A stretch of 64,000 bases of DNA from Hemileia vastatrix (GCA_030280995.1 JASXTE010000015.1:3583001-3647000), one strand, 5' to 3'. Positions 42,413 through 54,440 are shown, counted from the first letter of the stretch. Translations and numbers: made by a program. The notes: a model not told the origin generated them from the letters alone.

Positions 42413-43105
42413 CTATAATTGTCAAAAAATTTTAACGAATCAAAAAAATTATAATTTATGTGATGGTTATATGAATTCATAAAAAAATGTGACATTCATA
42501 TAATAGGTGAAATTAGTTTATATTAAGAAAATTAGGTTCAAAAGAAATTTATTTGAAAATTGGACAAGGGGTACACATTACACATGAGAAAAAGAGGTGA
42601 ATAATAGAAAAATTGACCAAAATTCCAGGCAATATTGCAAATGAGAAATATATATGCAATAAAAATTAAATGTAGTTTTATCACAGTTAAATTTACCATT
42701 ATAATTTAAGATCTATTAAAGAACTATAATTATGTGACTTCTTATATTACAAAATCAATTATCAATTGAAAATTTGGTAGGGGGTGACAGCTTATATAGG
42801 CAAAAAGTTAATGGACGTTCAAAAGCTGAAAAAAAAGCTAAATTAGTAAGATGCAAGAATAAAATTGCATCCAAAATAAATAACTTTCATTGGTGAACTA
42901 GAAAACAGAAAATGGAAAAAGTATGCGGCAAATGAAAAAAAGTGTCTCCTGAACTGAAAATAGTGAGAAATTTAGGTAAAGTAGCATCATGATAGCTAGC
43001 ACACAAACCCTTCCTTTATCTAATTAAAAAAAATGTTGCGCCAAAAAAACCCTAGTCTATATTTCAGTGAATTCGCTTGTTTCAACCCCTGATCCATTAT
43101 AGATG

Positions 43106-43330
43106 CAATGATATACAAATGAAAGCAAAAAAAACTGGCGGGGACAGGAGGTTAGGACTTTAGATTAAGGTGATTCTACCAAGAATATCAAGCAAAAACC
43201 AAAAGATAATAAAAAAATGATATACAAATTAAAGCAAAAAAAATTGGCAGGGACAGGAGGTTAGGACTGTAGATTAAGGTGATGCTCCTGAGAATATCAA
43301 GCAAAAATGAAAAGATAATTAAACAAAAAG
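43106..43330. repeat. Tandem duplication of a 108-bp unit
   Basis: Two units (from ATGATATACAAAT near 43107 and 43215) share GGGACAGGAGGTTAGGACT and ATATCAAGCAAAAA. A third, more diverged half unit follows (GGGGTGGTAGGATGTG). Confidence 0.75.
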
Positions 43331-43596
43331 AGATTAGGGGTGGTAGGATGTGCTACTGTTGACTAAGATAATGCACCCAAAAAAACACTTCAAAATTAAA
43401 AAACTTACTGCTTACCCGAGAAATATCAAAAAATTTAAAGCTTAGTTATAGATGAAGTTTGTAAGTAAGGCCTAAATCTACCACTATTAATCTTGGCTCA
43501 AGTAAAGCCCCAGACTAACTGAACCTTGGTTACATGTAGTTTTTTTTTCTTATTGGCTATTTTAAGTTTACTGAGTTAATTTGTATCAATAACTTA

Positions 43597-43857
43597 CACC
43601 ACACAATATGGGGGGCGGACTTGCTAGCGAGTCCGCAACCTTGGACCCAAACTCACCACAGGTTGAACACACATTGAGCTATTGATAAAGGAACCATACA
43701 ATCAGGGATGAACACCACTCAGCAGAACAGTTTTAGGTGGGTGTTCAAGTAGAGTTCAGTATGGGTTCAGTATGAGTTCAGTCTGAGTTCCATCTGAGTT
43801 CCATCTGAGTTCAGGTTGAGGACTTGCTAGCAAGTCCACCCCCTATATTGCGTAGTG
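43597..43857. mobile_element. CACTA-like MITE-G, copy 2
   Basis: The 261-bp element begins CACCACACAATATG and ends ATTGCGTAGTG, with a perfect TTA duplication (43594-43596 and 43858-43860). It closely matches the MITE at 6963-7222, including the subterminal GGACTTG/CAAGTCC hairpins and the GAGTTCAG repeats. It is nested in the larger CACTA element. Confidence 0.93.
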
Positions 43858-44921
43858 TTAGGAGATAAAGTTTTTTCCTAAAGATTTTCACATTACCATA
43901 GTAATACTTTTTCCCGAATAATATTTAAATTGATTCTTGGTTTATTCTGTATGAAAATTTTATTTCTTTATTTTTTTCACTAGTCTAGCTCTTTATTTGA
44001 GTCATTTTTTATGTAGGTGACCAATATTTAAAATTGGCGTTTATTTTCATACAAAAACATTTTTAATTACATGTCTCCTATTTTTTTGGTTGGTATTTAC
44101 TATTTAACTCAAAGATGGACCTTTTTTTTACTAATGGTGTTGATCATTTGACTTTTGCTATAAACAAGAAACACTGGTAGTTCATTCTTTAGTTATTTTT
44201 TTATTGTCCTCAATGTTTGAATTTAGAATTACATACTACTTTAGATATTTTCCAGTCATATTTTTGGATTCCCTCATTTAATTTACCCCTTTCACATCCG
44301 TAGGTGCTATATGCTTTCACTAGTTTAACTCATAAATTGAAACCTTTTTTTACTTTTATTTTACAACACTTTTTTTCCTAAATAGCAATATATAGAGCCA
44401 CATTTCTCTGTTCATCCTGTTATTCTCTTCATTAGATATAATATAATATGACACATGCAATGTATACAATATCACTCAAAAACACTTTTTATCAAGCTTC
44501 CTAATATCAAATGTGTGTATATCTTCTTGATCAATAATATATATGGTCACATCAAATTTTATTATTAGTTTTTTAAATAATTCACAAAAATTATTCAAAA
44601 TTATAAATCAAAATTACTTTTTGTGGTTTCAATAGTAAAAGCTCAATTGTAATCTTATAATTAATTTTCTCCTAAGTTTTTAGTCACTAAAATTCTCATT
44701 ATATTCCAAGCTATATACACTATCAATTGGCATGCCACAATTGTCCCTAATTTTTTATACTATTCATTTTCATCAATATCACCAATTGCCTTTCACTCCA
44801 ATATATGAAGAGAATCCATAGCTTTCATCATAATCTTCTTTCTTAATATCTATATCTTCCATTTCTGTATCTTCTTCTAATTCATATTTAGCCTTATTCT
44901 TCCCCTTTTTGCTTTTATGAT

Positions 44922-45740
44922 TTATTTCTTCACTACTTGAATGTTATATAGGGAGTCAGGTTGCTCATTGAAGTCTGGTGCCCAGCAATGAATACCAAGT
45001 TTGGTTAGAGATGTGCAAATATAGAGTAGAAAAAACTCTGATGTATGGACAACTCCTGCACCAATCTTATTATGGCCACTTTTCAAGTTTTTTAGTGCTT
45101 CAACTTCTTCCAAGGCAATTATCTCTGCAGCATTCATATCTTTCATTGTATTTTCAATTTGATAGACTGAAGAAAATTTTTGCACAAACTCTCTTTGCTC
45201 ATTTGCATCTGGGGCTGGTGGTACAGGACGGGTTTCTAAAAGGTTCCACAAAAGGCAAATATGAAAATAAAAGGTATCCTTGTGGTTATGAAGTACAGTT
45301 AGTTAGTCAGTAGGTGAGACAGAACTTTTATAATAGTTACTTACTCTTGTCTTTTCAAACCCTTCAGGTATGTCTTCTGTAACCATTTGTAGTGGATGCT
45401 TCTTTGAAGCAGAGGATAGAGATTTGGATTTACTTGACTCCTTGACACAATATTTTGAGGATTTAAATTTCTTTTTTGATTTTGCCTGGGGAGTAACAAC
45501 TGGTGTAGAGGTAGAGGCTGAATTGCTCTTTCTACTCTTTCCACTCCCTTGATTTACCGATTTCAATTCAGTATTTTCTTTTCTCTATGATATGTCTTTC
45601 ACTGAGGTACCTTTTGTATCCTCTAGATTGCGAACCTTTTCTAAAAGATTTTCAATAATTTGATCCCATTTGGCCAAACTATTTTGAAGTAACTGTAATT
45701 GCGGATGAAGACCATGTTCCAAGTTGTTATAGCCTGACAT
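44922..45740 (-). pseudogene. Second CACTA gene (TnpA-like), two exons, one stop
   Basis: The model is complement(join(44922..45278,45345..45740)), with donor GTAAGT, acceptor CAAG and phase 0, about 250 codons. Residues 1-50 form an amphipathic helix or coiled coil (LQLLQNSLAKWDQIIENLLEK). TAG lies at codon 52 (45585-45587). A Ser/Lys-rich basic region follows. Exon 2 is helical (MNAAEIIALEEVEALKNLK). It is convergent with the transposase. Many CACTA elements encode a second DNA-binding protein, but homology to a known one is not visible. Confidence 0.6.
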
Positions 45741-45996
45741 CTAGTCAAAAATATTTGTTTTGTAGATTATTTTAGTATTATTTATCCTTAGAAGATGATG
45801 TTTTTTGAAGAAGTATAGGTGAAAATAAATTACTTTACTGCTGGTGTCTTAGATTTCCACAGATGATATAGTTGGTCAGTCCAATGTGATTATGCAAGTG
45901 ACTTGTTTGATACGTAACAATATAAATTCCAAGTAACCAAGTTGATGTTCATATATATATATATAAGAATATATATAATAGATATATATACATTAA

Positions 45997-46253
45997 AGTA
46001 TATAAAATGCATTGTGAAATAAATTCTGACTTAAATTAGATTCTTTGTTACATATGAATAAAAAGTTATGTACAGTGTTTTTTCTCTGGTTACGGAGTAG
46101 AATGTGCGACAAGGTAATAGCAGGAAGATATTAAGTCTTGCAGCATAGGATAAAAGATAAAAAAAATCACATAGTTACCGTGAGAAACCCATCTGACGCT
46201 GCAGGTCAATTTTGAAAAGAACCTCCCGCAGGGTCAGCTGTTTGCACGTAGTG
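45997..46253 (-). repeat. Right terminal inverted repeat of the CACTA element
   Basis: About 257 bp, inverted relative to 39013-39294, ending CACGTAGTG before the TAA duplication. Confidence 0.92.
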
Positions 46254-46343
46254 TAAACATCCTATTGAATTACTAAAGAGTGAAAAATAATGGTTTTGTA
46301 ACAAAAGAGTTTGGGGAAATAAAATATGAAAAAATTTCTACAA

Positions 46344-46945
46344 CTAAAGCCTGCTCTCTGAAGTCTCTTCATCCTCTTCACCAAAACAATGGTTAAAAGA
46401 TGTTTGCTCAAAAGAATGTAATTCATCTTCTGAATAATGGTAGTTGACTAAATCTTCATCTTTGCAGAAATTGGCAGATTGAGATGTGATATCTTTACAA
46501 GATTTTGAGGAATTTCCTGTGAGGCCCGGGGCATTGAAAACTTTAGGATTTTGAAGAATATCTTTAATAGAAAATTGGATGTGATTTGGCTTGATTTCTG
46601 GGTGAGGGGGTGGTTATTTATTGGATACATGGCAGAATTGGTGCCTCTAGATGAGGATTCAGGTGAAGGGGGAGTGTGGGGAGTATCAGGAGAAAGATTG
46701 TTGCGTGGTGGAGAAAGGAGTGGGGATAAATGTTGAGGACTTGAAGGACAGCTAGGGAGTTGAAAATTTGATTGAGGAGAGGATGCATTGCCATTTAGAT
46801 TAGAGATTTGATCTTGAAGACAAGAAATTTGCTGATCATATTTGCAGGCCTGTTTCTTGAGAGCCACAGATAATAGTACTTCAACCTGTGATATTTTTAG
46901 GTGGGTGGATGGAAAAGATGTACTTTGGCTGGAAGAGTCATTCAT
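46344..46945 (-). pseudogene. E2 second gene, Ser/Pro-rich with coiled coil, frameshifted
   Basis: It starts at ATG 46945 (MNDSSSQS). Residues 20-55 look like a short coiled coil (VEVLLSVALKK...SCLQDQISNL), then a long Ser/Pro-rich stretch. The frame then stops at 46448, but another frame, entered near the C-run at about 46605-46615, continues with good coding character (HIQFSIKDILQNPKVFNAPG) to an acidic C-terminus ending at 46344. One indel in the C-run is the likely cause. Its position and strand parallel the second gene of the nested CACTA element. Confidence 0.55.
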
Positions 46946-46966
46946 GATGTAGCAGAAGGGAAACAA

Positions 46967-47437
46967 TAGTAAGTATTATTGAAAGAAACACTGGGACTTG
47001 GAAAAGAGAGAAGTTAAATTTTAAAATAAAGAATAAAAAACTTACCTTTTTAAAAGATCAGATGGCAGGTATTGAGACCAAAAAAATTAGGACATGAGAA
47101 ATAGCAAAACCAGCCATTCCATTGACATAAAAGAGGGCAGGAAATTACTCTATGGAGGTGGATAGCCATTTGAGAGTGAGAGGAGGCAGGTCAGGTGGTT
47201 GAGAAAGTGGAAGTTTGATGTGGGTAGGATTCCAGATTAGGATCATGGATTTGTTGCAGCCTAGTGGGAGGGCAGGTTGGGTGGTGAGGAATCGTTTCAT
47301 GTGGTGAGAAAAAAAAGTGACAGGAGGAAAGCTAAAGTCTAAAAGAGGAGTCAAGGGGGATTCAAAATCCCAGCAAATTATGCGGGTGATGAATAATTGG
47401 AATCCTCACCACTTTGCACATGGTGTGAGCTCAAACT
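46967..47437. other. E2 non-coding segment
   Basis: Upstream region of the minus-strand E2 gene up to the subterminal repeats. No further coding signal beyond a Pro/Leu-rich minus frame (47145-47354) with no recognisable features. Confidence 0.4.
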
Positions 47438-47498
47438 GAATCAAATCAAAGATAGGGATTGGAACCTGCTATCAGGTGCCCACATTTATTTTCTGGTG

Positions 47499-47968
47499 AT
47501 TTCTTCTATCAAAAATTTTGTAATAAATGTGATACCGGTAAGTCATAGAATACCTCTTGAGAGTTTAGTCTGCTTTTGTTTTATTTTTTTTAATGTTTCA
47601 TAAAAATTTAGGTAAAGTCAAAGTTGCATAAGAGACACTTAACTTTCTTAAGAAACAATATGAACTCTCTTAATTGAAGGATGATAGGGCACAAGACTTG
47701 GAGAAGAGGAAATATGAGCTCTCTTCACAGAGGGATGATAGGGAACAAGACTTGGAGGAGATGAAATTTGAGCTAAATCTATGTATTGAAAAATAAAAGA
47801 AAGAGGAGAAAGCTCTTGAGTAAAATTTCCTATTGACTAAGATTAAACACAAGTATCAACTTGAAGATGATTCCAAAAAGAAATTTTTCATGATAGAACA
47901 TGTTAAAGCTAATAAATCTATTGAGGAAATTGAATGGTTAAAGAATATGTTTGATGACTTGTTTTTTT
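47499..47968 (+). pseudogene. F gene relic, copy 2 (part right of E2), coiled coil
   Basis: Directly after E2 the F frame from 37035 stays open to a GTAAGT donor (47536). After a probable 74-nt intron, a coiled-coil-like frame follows (QYELS..DDRAQDLEKRKYEL...LEEMKFEL), including an internal duplication of about 51 bp (CTCTCTT/CTCTCTTCACAG...GGATGATAGGGMACAAGACT). TAA codons break it near 47673, 47792 and 47820. It ends SIEEIEWLKNMFDDLFF and a TGA near 47968. Confidence 0.5.
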
Positions 47969-49199
47969 GATTTAATATTTTGATTTCTTTCCCATTCCAA
48001 TTGTTTATATTTTTTGTACATGAAAAGTGTACATTACCCTATCCATCATTAGTTGAATATTCTTACTAAGTTTAACATTTATTTTTCATGTAATAAGTTC
48101 ATTACATTTATCTTAAAAATTTAGCAATATCCTACCATGAAATTTATTGAAACAAGGATTGGGAGCTCTCAAAACTTAATTTAATTTCATAAAGTAATAT
48201 ATAAATAACTAATATATGTCAATTTAACTAGTTTCAAATTGTTGAAAATTCTTCTAGCCAAAATGAAGATCAAATCTAGGAAAAGAAGTTTAGGACTTTC
48301 CACAGGTATAGGCTAGAGGAACCTCATGAAACAGATTAATGTAGTGTTGATTACCATTTATGCAACACAAGGTCCTTGTCTCAGTACTTTAGTTTAGTGA
48401 ATTGAATTATCAGATTTATTTATTAAAAGTTTATTAAATAATAATAAATCATTGGTGACTATACTGATCTTCATACTTTTTTTGATCCAATTAAAGTTTT
48501 TTGTTAATTTATTAACTTTAACTTCTTTTTTTACCTTCTTGATTCATTTAATTAATTATTGACTTATTTTAAATGAGCAGCCAAAATGAGTGAAGTCCTG
48601 ACAAGATTGAAAAAATGATGGAGATTTTTTCTTTTGGTCATTATTTTGTGAAGAGTTCCACATATAGTTTCAAAGAAATAATTTCTTAAACAAAAATCAA
48701 TTATACACTTATGATATGAAGAATACACCAGGAGAAATCTGGGAAGGGGGGATCTACATGCAAGTCTAAAATCAGTTTTTTTCTTTGCACTGAATTTATC
48801 CTGCATATGGCTGGAAGTTTACCATCAATTGGCCTGCATTTTACCAGCACTCATTAAGTAACTTTTCTTTATTATGCTTTAAAACTTAACTTAACCTAAT
48901 TTTCACTTCTCCTTCTCATGCAACATTATCACTATTCTTTGTATTGATCATTCTTTACCTTACTCACTTTATAGCATGCCACAATATTGTATTCAGTGAA
49001 TTAGGTAAATTTTGACTCAACTCATAAGTATACTTCTCTATATTTCATCATAGGTCTTATCTCTACAATTTTTTGATTTTTTTGTGAACTTATTATTACC
49101 TCAAAATATTAATATTATTACAATATTTAAATGATGTCATTCATTGGGTTAATTTTTTACAGAAAGGAATATCATTTTAAATTAATAGTAAATTTCAAA
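47969..49199. other. Gene-free AT-rich interval
   Basis: No gene, repeat family or RNA feature recognised. Confidence 0.5.
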
Positions 49200-49400
49200 A
49201 ATCCCTTTTATCACTCTACATCTTCCAACCCAGCAAAGACAGGGGCTTGATGATCCTTCTTTTTCTAGTGTTCAAGAAAGTCTGTTGCCACTGCTTTAGA
49301 CAACTCCTTTTCTTCTACCATATTATTAAACACTGGGAGTAAGTCAGGATTTTCTATTACTGAACCAAAAAGGCCTACAATTTAATAGTTTACATGCCTC
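49200..49400 (-). pseudogene. Unidentified coding relic
   Basis: The minus strand reads GLFGSVIENPDLLPVFNNMV and then EEKELSKAVATDFLEH before a TAG, continuing KKKDHQAPVFAGLEDVE. Composition is protein-like but I do not recognise a family. Probably a fragment of a decayed gene or transposon. Confidence 0.35.
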
Positions 49401-50972
49401 CATATAATTTTTTCCATGCTGAGTTCTACCTTACTATATCTTTTTAGAACTTCTAACTTACTGATAAATGAAAGACAGTTGGAAGATGAGAAAAGACAGT
49501 AATTGTGACTTGCAAGAAATAACCCTCATACCCCATTAGCCAGATAAAGTGGAAATTTCTATACAGAATAATAATATCAAGTAAACAAATTGATTAAATA
49601 GAAGTTTTAATTTAAATAAAAAAAATTAAGTAACAAAAAATGTTAAAAAAAAAGTTTTCATTAAGCAAGAATTGAATGAATTAAATAATTTTACAATAAA
49701 GGAATTTTATTAAAATAGAAAAAAAAATTAGAGTATTTATTATTTAAAAAGGATTGAAAGTCATAATCTTAAAAATAAAAGAAAAATTCATAAACTAATT
49801 ATGTAAAAATATTTAAAAAAGCAGAAAATAATTAAATAAAAATGTGTATCATTAATAAAATTCATAAAATTACAATTCATATGATTTATAAAGAAGTGGC
49901 AATTTTTTTATATAAATTAATAATTTATTTAAATAAAAATTCAATTTTACTTTTTAGTTACTCACCTTTCTTCCTAGACTTTTCATTTCCATTAGATATT
50001 TGAATCAAAAAAATTGAGAATCCCATTCTTGGTAATAAAACTGGCAATTAAAAATTTTTAAGAGAAAAAAATTAGCAGGGGTGATGGGTAACAGCAAGCT
50101 AATAGCAATTCTAGCATATTTCAACTTACCTCTATAATTTGAGAAATAAAACATTTTGGCACTCACAAAAACTACTGCAAAGAGGAAAAAGGTTTATTAA
50201 AAAAAGGGGAAAAATAATATCTAAAATATATGGGGAATACTCAGTTTCACCTTATTTTTTTTATTTTTGAATTTTATTCTCCCACCCAGGGACAAAATTT
50301 CTGGGAGTAACTATCAGAAAGACATTTAGAAGGAAAAGAAGTGGAAGAATAATAAGAAGGAAGAGAAGAGGAAAAATGAGTGAAGGACAAGTGACAAAAA
50401 AAGAGGACTAGAGTAAAACTTGTAATTATTAAAAGGTATTTTTATTAACATGTATGAAATTTTTATTCTCTATGTTTAAACAAAAAAAACTAATACTAAA
50501 ACAATCTTTAAGAAACCTTGATATATTAGGGGGTGTAAAACATTAACATATATGCCTGGCAGAATTCAGTCTCAAAATGCCATTCAAAGATACCATCATA
50601 AATTTCAGACTTTGGGTCAGACATGTCAAAAATTTGGTCAAATACTTCATCAAACACTTCCTATTCTTGCACTATAGCCCCAACTGAAAAACAACTCACC
50701 AATACACACATTACCACAATCCACTTTATATCAGACCCCTTTTCCCCCAATCCCACATCATCCTGAACTCCTACTCAAATTTATATATTCATCATCACTT
50801 TAATTTTTTCCATTTCTTATCTTTTATCATTACCTTATCAAGCTAATATTTTTAATCTTTTTTATATTTCAGTTTGTCTTATCTCACTAAATCTTTGTTA
50901 GGAATTTACTATATTATCCATCAAAGTTTACCATGCACTAATAATTTTGCCCTCTCCATAGTTTAAATTCTA
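49401..50972. other. Gene-free AT-rich interval
   Basis: Very AT-rich, with long A/T runs near 49600-49950. No gene seen. Confidence 0.5.
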
Positions 50973-50974
50973 TT

Positions 50975-51760
50975 ATGACTTGCCCAAAAACCATATGTCA
51001 AATTTATACTCAACTAACAAAGATTGAAATTCAGATTGTGATCTATTGGTTTCAAAAAAAATCAAACTTGGATGCCTACATTGGCTGTGACAAGTCTACA
51101 TGTGTGGGATGCCCACCTGCATCAAAAATCAGTGGGTATCAGAAAATGGAAATTGAACTAAAAAATAAAAAAAAGGTAAAATGGACTTTACAGCCAAGCA
51201 AATAAGGGAGTGATTCAAAAATTATCATTCAAAATACAAGAAAGTAAAAATGGCTTCTTCTTCTACTGGATTTTGAGTATCAGAAGAAGATTGCAAAAAC
51301 AGAATCACCTCAGTCTCTGAAAAACTCAATTCAATCTTCCCACTGTATCAACAGATGAATGACCTCTTTGGACAAAGAGCTGATGTAAATCCTCTACACA
51401 CTGAGGATTCTCAACTACTGGGTTCTTAAATTAACTACAATTTAGACATGAAGATCAATCCAAAACTCAATAGACAAGATTTAGAGGATGCTCCAAACAA
51501 TACTGACAATGAGAAAGATGATGCAGATTTGGTGATTTTAAATGGCTTGTATCAAAAACCTCCCTCCAGCTTTAACTATAATTTTTTTTCTTTTTTTACC
51601 TAATAAAATCTATACCAATCATAAATCAGACCCCACCTGGAGTGAATCAAGATAATTTTCATAATTATTTGGATGTGGAGAGCAGTTTAGAAGATGAGCT
51701 GATCAAAACCTCAACCAGACTTAAAAGAAGAGCTTTGACATCTTTCACAAATTATTGATC
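50975..51760 (+). pseudogene. F-family gene relic, diverged
   Basis: The first frame (50975-51205) holds a cysteine motif (GCDKSTCVGCPPASKISGY). The last part aligns with PPTSNINGY in F copy 1, just before its MANKLRN. A second segment from ATGGCTTCTTC (51250) reads SSSTGF, a TGA, then a helical stretch and MNDLFGQRADVNPL, matching the F relics. Another stop lies near 51428. A Lys/Arg-rich end (TRLKRRALTSFTNY) stops near 51757. So a third, distant F-family member existed here. Function unknown. Confidence 0.5.
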
Positions 51761-54300
51761 AGGTTTGAAATTTTTCTTATCCACTTATAGAGAGATTCTG
51801 GACAAATGTGAATAAGGTAAGGCTTATTTGATTTGTTTTATTTCTCACAGGTGGAAAAACAAGGACTGGTAAGCAAGTTGTTTTTTTACTTCTGAATAAC
51901 CTTTGTATAACCTTGTTATAATTCTAGGTAGGCTGAAACTCACCTCTTTTACAGAATTTTGGTGCTATATAGAGGTCTGAAGCATAATAAAAGTAAAGAA
52001 GTTTATCTAAGTTTTTCAAAATAGAACAAGATTAAATTTTTTAATTTCATTTCTTAATAAATGTTCTAATGAATCATTTTTTCATTTTTATCTAATTTTC
52101 CCCAGTTAAAAATATATTCATGATGATTATTATAGACATATGAATTTCAAATTTTTTTAGATTTGTTCATCTCTTTTTGCTACACATATGGTCTTGTTCA
52201 TATTTCCATAATTTATATACTTAAATCTACTTCTACATAATGAAATATTGAAATATTTAGAAAATAACACATAAATAGTACATAGTAAAAATATATTCTC
52301 AAAATTTATAAAAAAAAATTATATTTCATCTAAATTTCTTATCCATCATTCATAAAAAATGATAGTATGTATTGGCCAGATTTCATAGGTATATTGAAAT
52401 AATGCTTTAAATTCATGTCATTTTTTTATTAAATTTTCAATAAAAGTGGATAATTTTTTCCCATTCATTGAAATTTATTTTCTATTATTTGACCTCAGTG
52501 AGATTAATCACAGAAAATTTACCAACCAGGGTTATAAAATATTTTTCAACCCACTCTTTGTCCCCCACTTATCATTAAACCTAAATAATCTTTGAAAGAT
52601 TTCATTGTATCCTACTCTGTAACCTTATGTAATCCCCATTCTATACATTCAAAAATCATCCCCCAGTTTGTCCTTTCCCAGTCTCTTAAATCCCACACAT
52701 TTTTCTTGCAAAGATCACATGTCCCTGATTTTTCACTGTCTTGAATTCCCTGTTAAGCCCCCCAAATTCTATATTTTCTGCCAAAGTTACCCCCTAATAC
52801 TCTACCATCCCTCATTTACCACTTAAAATATCTTTCTTTTTACTCCCAGGATCTCTATTGCACCTCTACTTTCTCCATTTTTCCGCCCATCCATTTTACT
52901 TCACACAAACTTACACCCTCTCACCCCCATGTATCATGGAAAAAGTGCTTCTGAAACAATTTTTTTCATGGGGATTCATGTCTTATATTACCCATCTAAA
53001 GTATTTTTTACTTACTAATTTACAGCTCCAAGTCATGTGTAGAAAAGCATTTCAGCATCACTTAGCTGCACGTGATTGCAGCATTTTTCCTCCCCTTCAC
53101 TTAAAAAATTGACTGGGTGCTTTGAGCCCCCAAGTCACATGCAGGAAAGTGTTGCAGCCACACTTCCTTGCATGTGACCTCAGTATATACATTGCACTTT
53201 CTCCTACTCTATCACTTAGTCCCTTGGACCGCCAAATCACATATAATTTAGTTTTCTAAAACATTTTTTTCATGTAACTGGGGGATTCAAGAAACTAAGT
53301 AAGAGAGTAGAGAGAAGGGAAAGGTATTGGGTGGATGAAGGGGCTAGTCAATACAATCAATAATTGTAGAGGATGAAAGAGACAATCAGTATGTGTATAA
53401 AAAAATCTAAAAAGAGGGCTTGTAGTGAAAAATAAAGAAAAATTGATAGAGAAGGAGGGGTTTCAAGAGGTGAAATAAAGTTTGTATGTGAAAGAAATTT
53501 AACGACTCAGTGAGTAACTCAAGTGCAGGCAGAGGGGAGCCTGCACGGGTAAAAGGGGGGATTAAAAAGGGAAAAAAGTTGGATAAAGAGGAGCTGTTAA
53601 GGGAATTATAAAGTTTATTTCTTCCTCTATAATTTTAAGTGAAATATTAAAGGCATTATCCAGAAAATTTAATTGAAGACCACCTAATAAAATAGTTCAT
53701 TTTTTAAAATATTTTTCCTTAGAGATATAGTGCCTTTATGGTACATGTATAAAGACAAGCCTATCATTTAATAAAAAAATTTCAAAGCTGACTGAATGCT
53801 TGAAAAACATTTTTGACTTCACTTTATATAATTCATCACCTCATATTCAATTTTTTTTCATCTTACAAAAAGTAAAATAAATAGTGGTGATGAATTATCT
53901 CCACGATATTGTTAAAAAACTTAAGTAATGTCATCCAGGCTACTAGACTTACCCAGTAAAATTAATAATTTTTTACTAGGATGAAGACACCCCCTTTAAT
54001 TCTTATTATATTACCAATTATATTATATTTACTTATTTATTACTTGCAATAAAATAACTAATTACAATAAGTAAATTTAGTAAATATTTAAAATTAATAA
54101 TAATGTCCCTCATATTTTTATTACCTAACACCGTGCTTAATAACAGGTTGGAAGAGAGATAAAAATATATTAATAATAAAGTCTAATAATTCAAATTTCT
54201 TTATTTAAAAGTTTAAAATTCTATTAATACAAAAATTTAATTCAAATTAGTTTACACTAAGTGTGACATTTAAAGTGAACTCTAAACTAAATTAAATAAG
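51761..54300. other. Gene-free interval with imperfect inverted repeats
   Basis: No coding sequence recognised. Imperfect inverted arms lie at 53197-53232 and 53286-53322 (CACTTAG/CTAAGT cores). A perfect 8-bp hairpin, GTGCAGGC/GCCTGCAC with an 8-nt loop, lies at 53523-53546 in unusually GC-rich surroundings. Confidence 0.45.
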
Positions 54301-54432
54301 GTGATATATTTTATTGACACATCCTTATATCACACTTTTGTTTTTGCACACTCTAATTTTTGGAATAGTCTTTATCTCACAATCCTTTATGTATACTTGT
54401 TAACTCCGTGTACTCTCTATCTCCCTTTGGCC

Positions 54433-54440
54433 TATAAAAG
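54433..54440 (+). promoter_or_regulatory. TATA-like box, possibly in a solo LTR
   Basis: TATAAAAG within the palindromic GGCCTATAAAAGGCC setting, followed by a T-rich tract, looks like an LTR promoter. I could not define LTR ends or a second copy. Confidence 0.3.

Larger units (their letters stand above)
42413..44921. other. Non-coding middle of the CACTA element
   Basis: AT-rich sequence between the two convergent genes. It contains a tandem duplication at 43105-43330 and the MITE at 43597-43857. No gene. Confidence 0.55.
39013..46253 (+). mobile_element. CACTA (EnSpm-like) DNA transposon nested in E2
   Basis: The 7241-bp element begins CACTACGTGCAAACAGCTG and ends with its inverse, flanked by a perfect TAA duplication (39010-39012 and 46254-46256). 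The terminal inverted repeats are long (about 282 and 257 bp). A Tnp2-type transposase is on the plus strand and a second gene on the minus strand. Both genes carry single in-frame stops, so this copy looks recently inactivated rather than ancient. A 261-bp MITE sits at 43597-43857. Confidence 0.95.
37036..47498 (+). mobile_element. CACTA-like element E2, split by a second CACTA element
   Basis: Left terminus CACCATGAAAAAACAGCC, right terminus TTTTCTGGTG, flanked by a perfect 3-bp ATT duplication (37033-37035 and 47499-47501). Subterminal hairpins lie at 37052-37074 and 47460-47481. It carries a plus-strand transposase-derived gene (37949-38693) and a minus-strand Ser/Pro-rich second gene (46344-46945), the same layout as the element nested within it. 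Without the nested 7.2 kb it is about 3.2 kb. Both copies of MITE-E are deletion derivatives of this family. Confidence 0.88.

Noticed and set aside
52858..53112. 84-codon plus-strand frame
   Set aside because: Low-complexity pyrimidine-rich sequence, no start context, no homology pattern.
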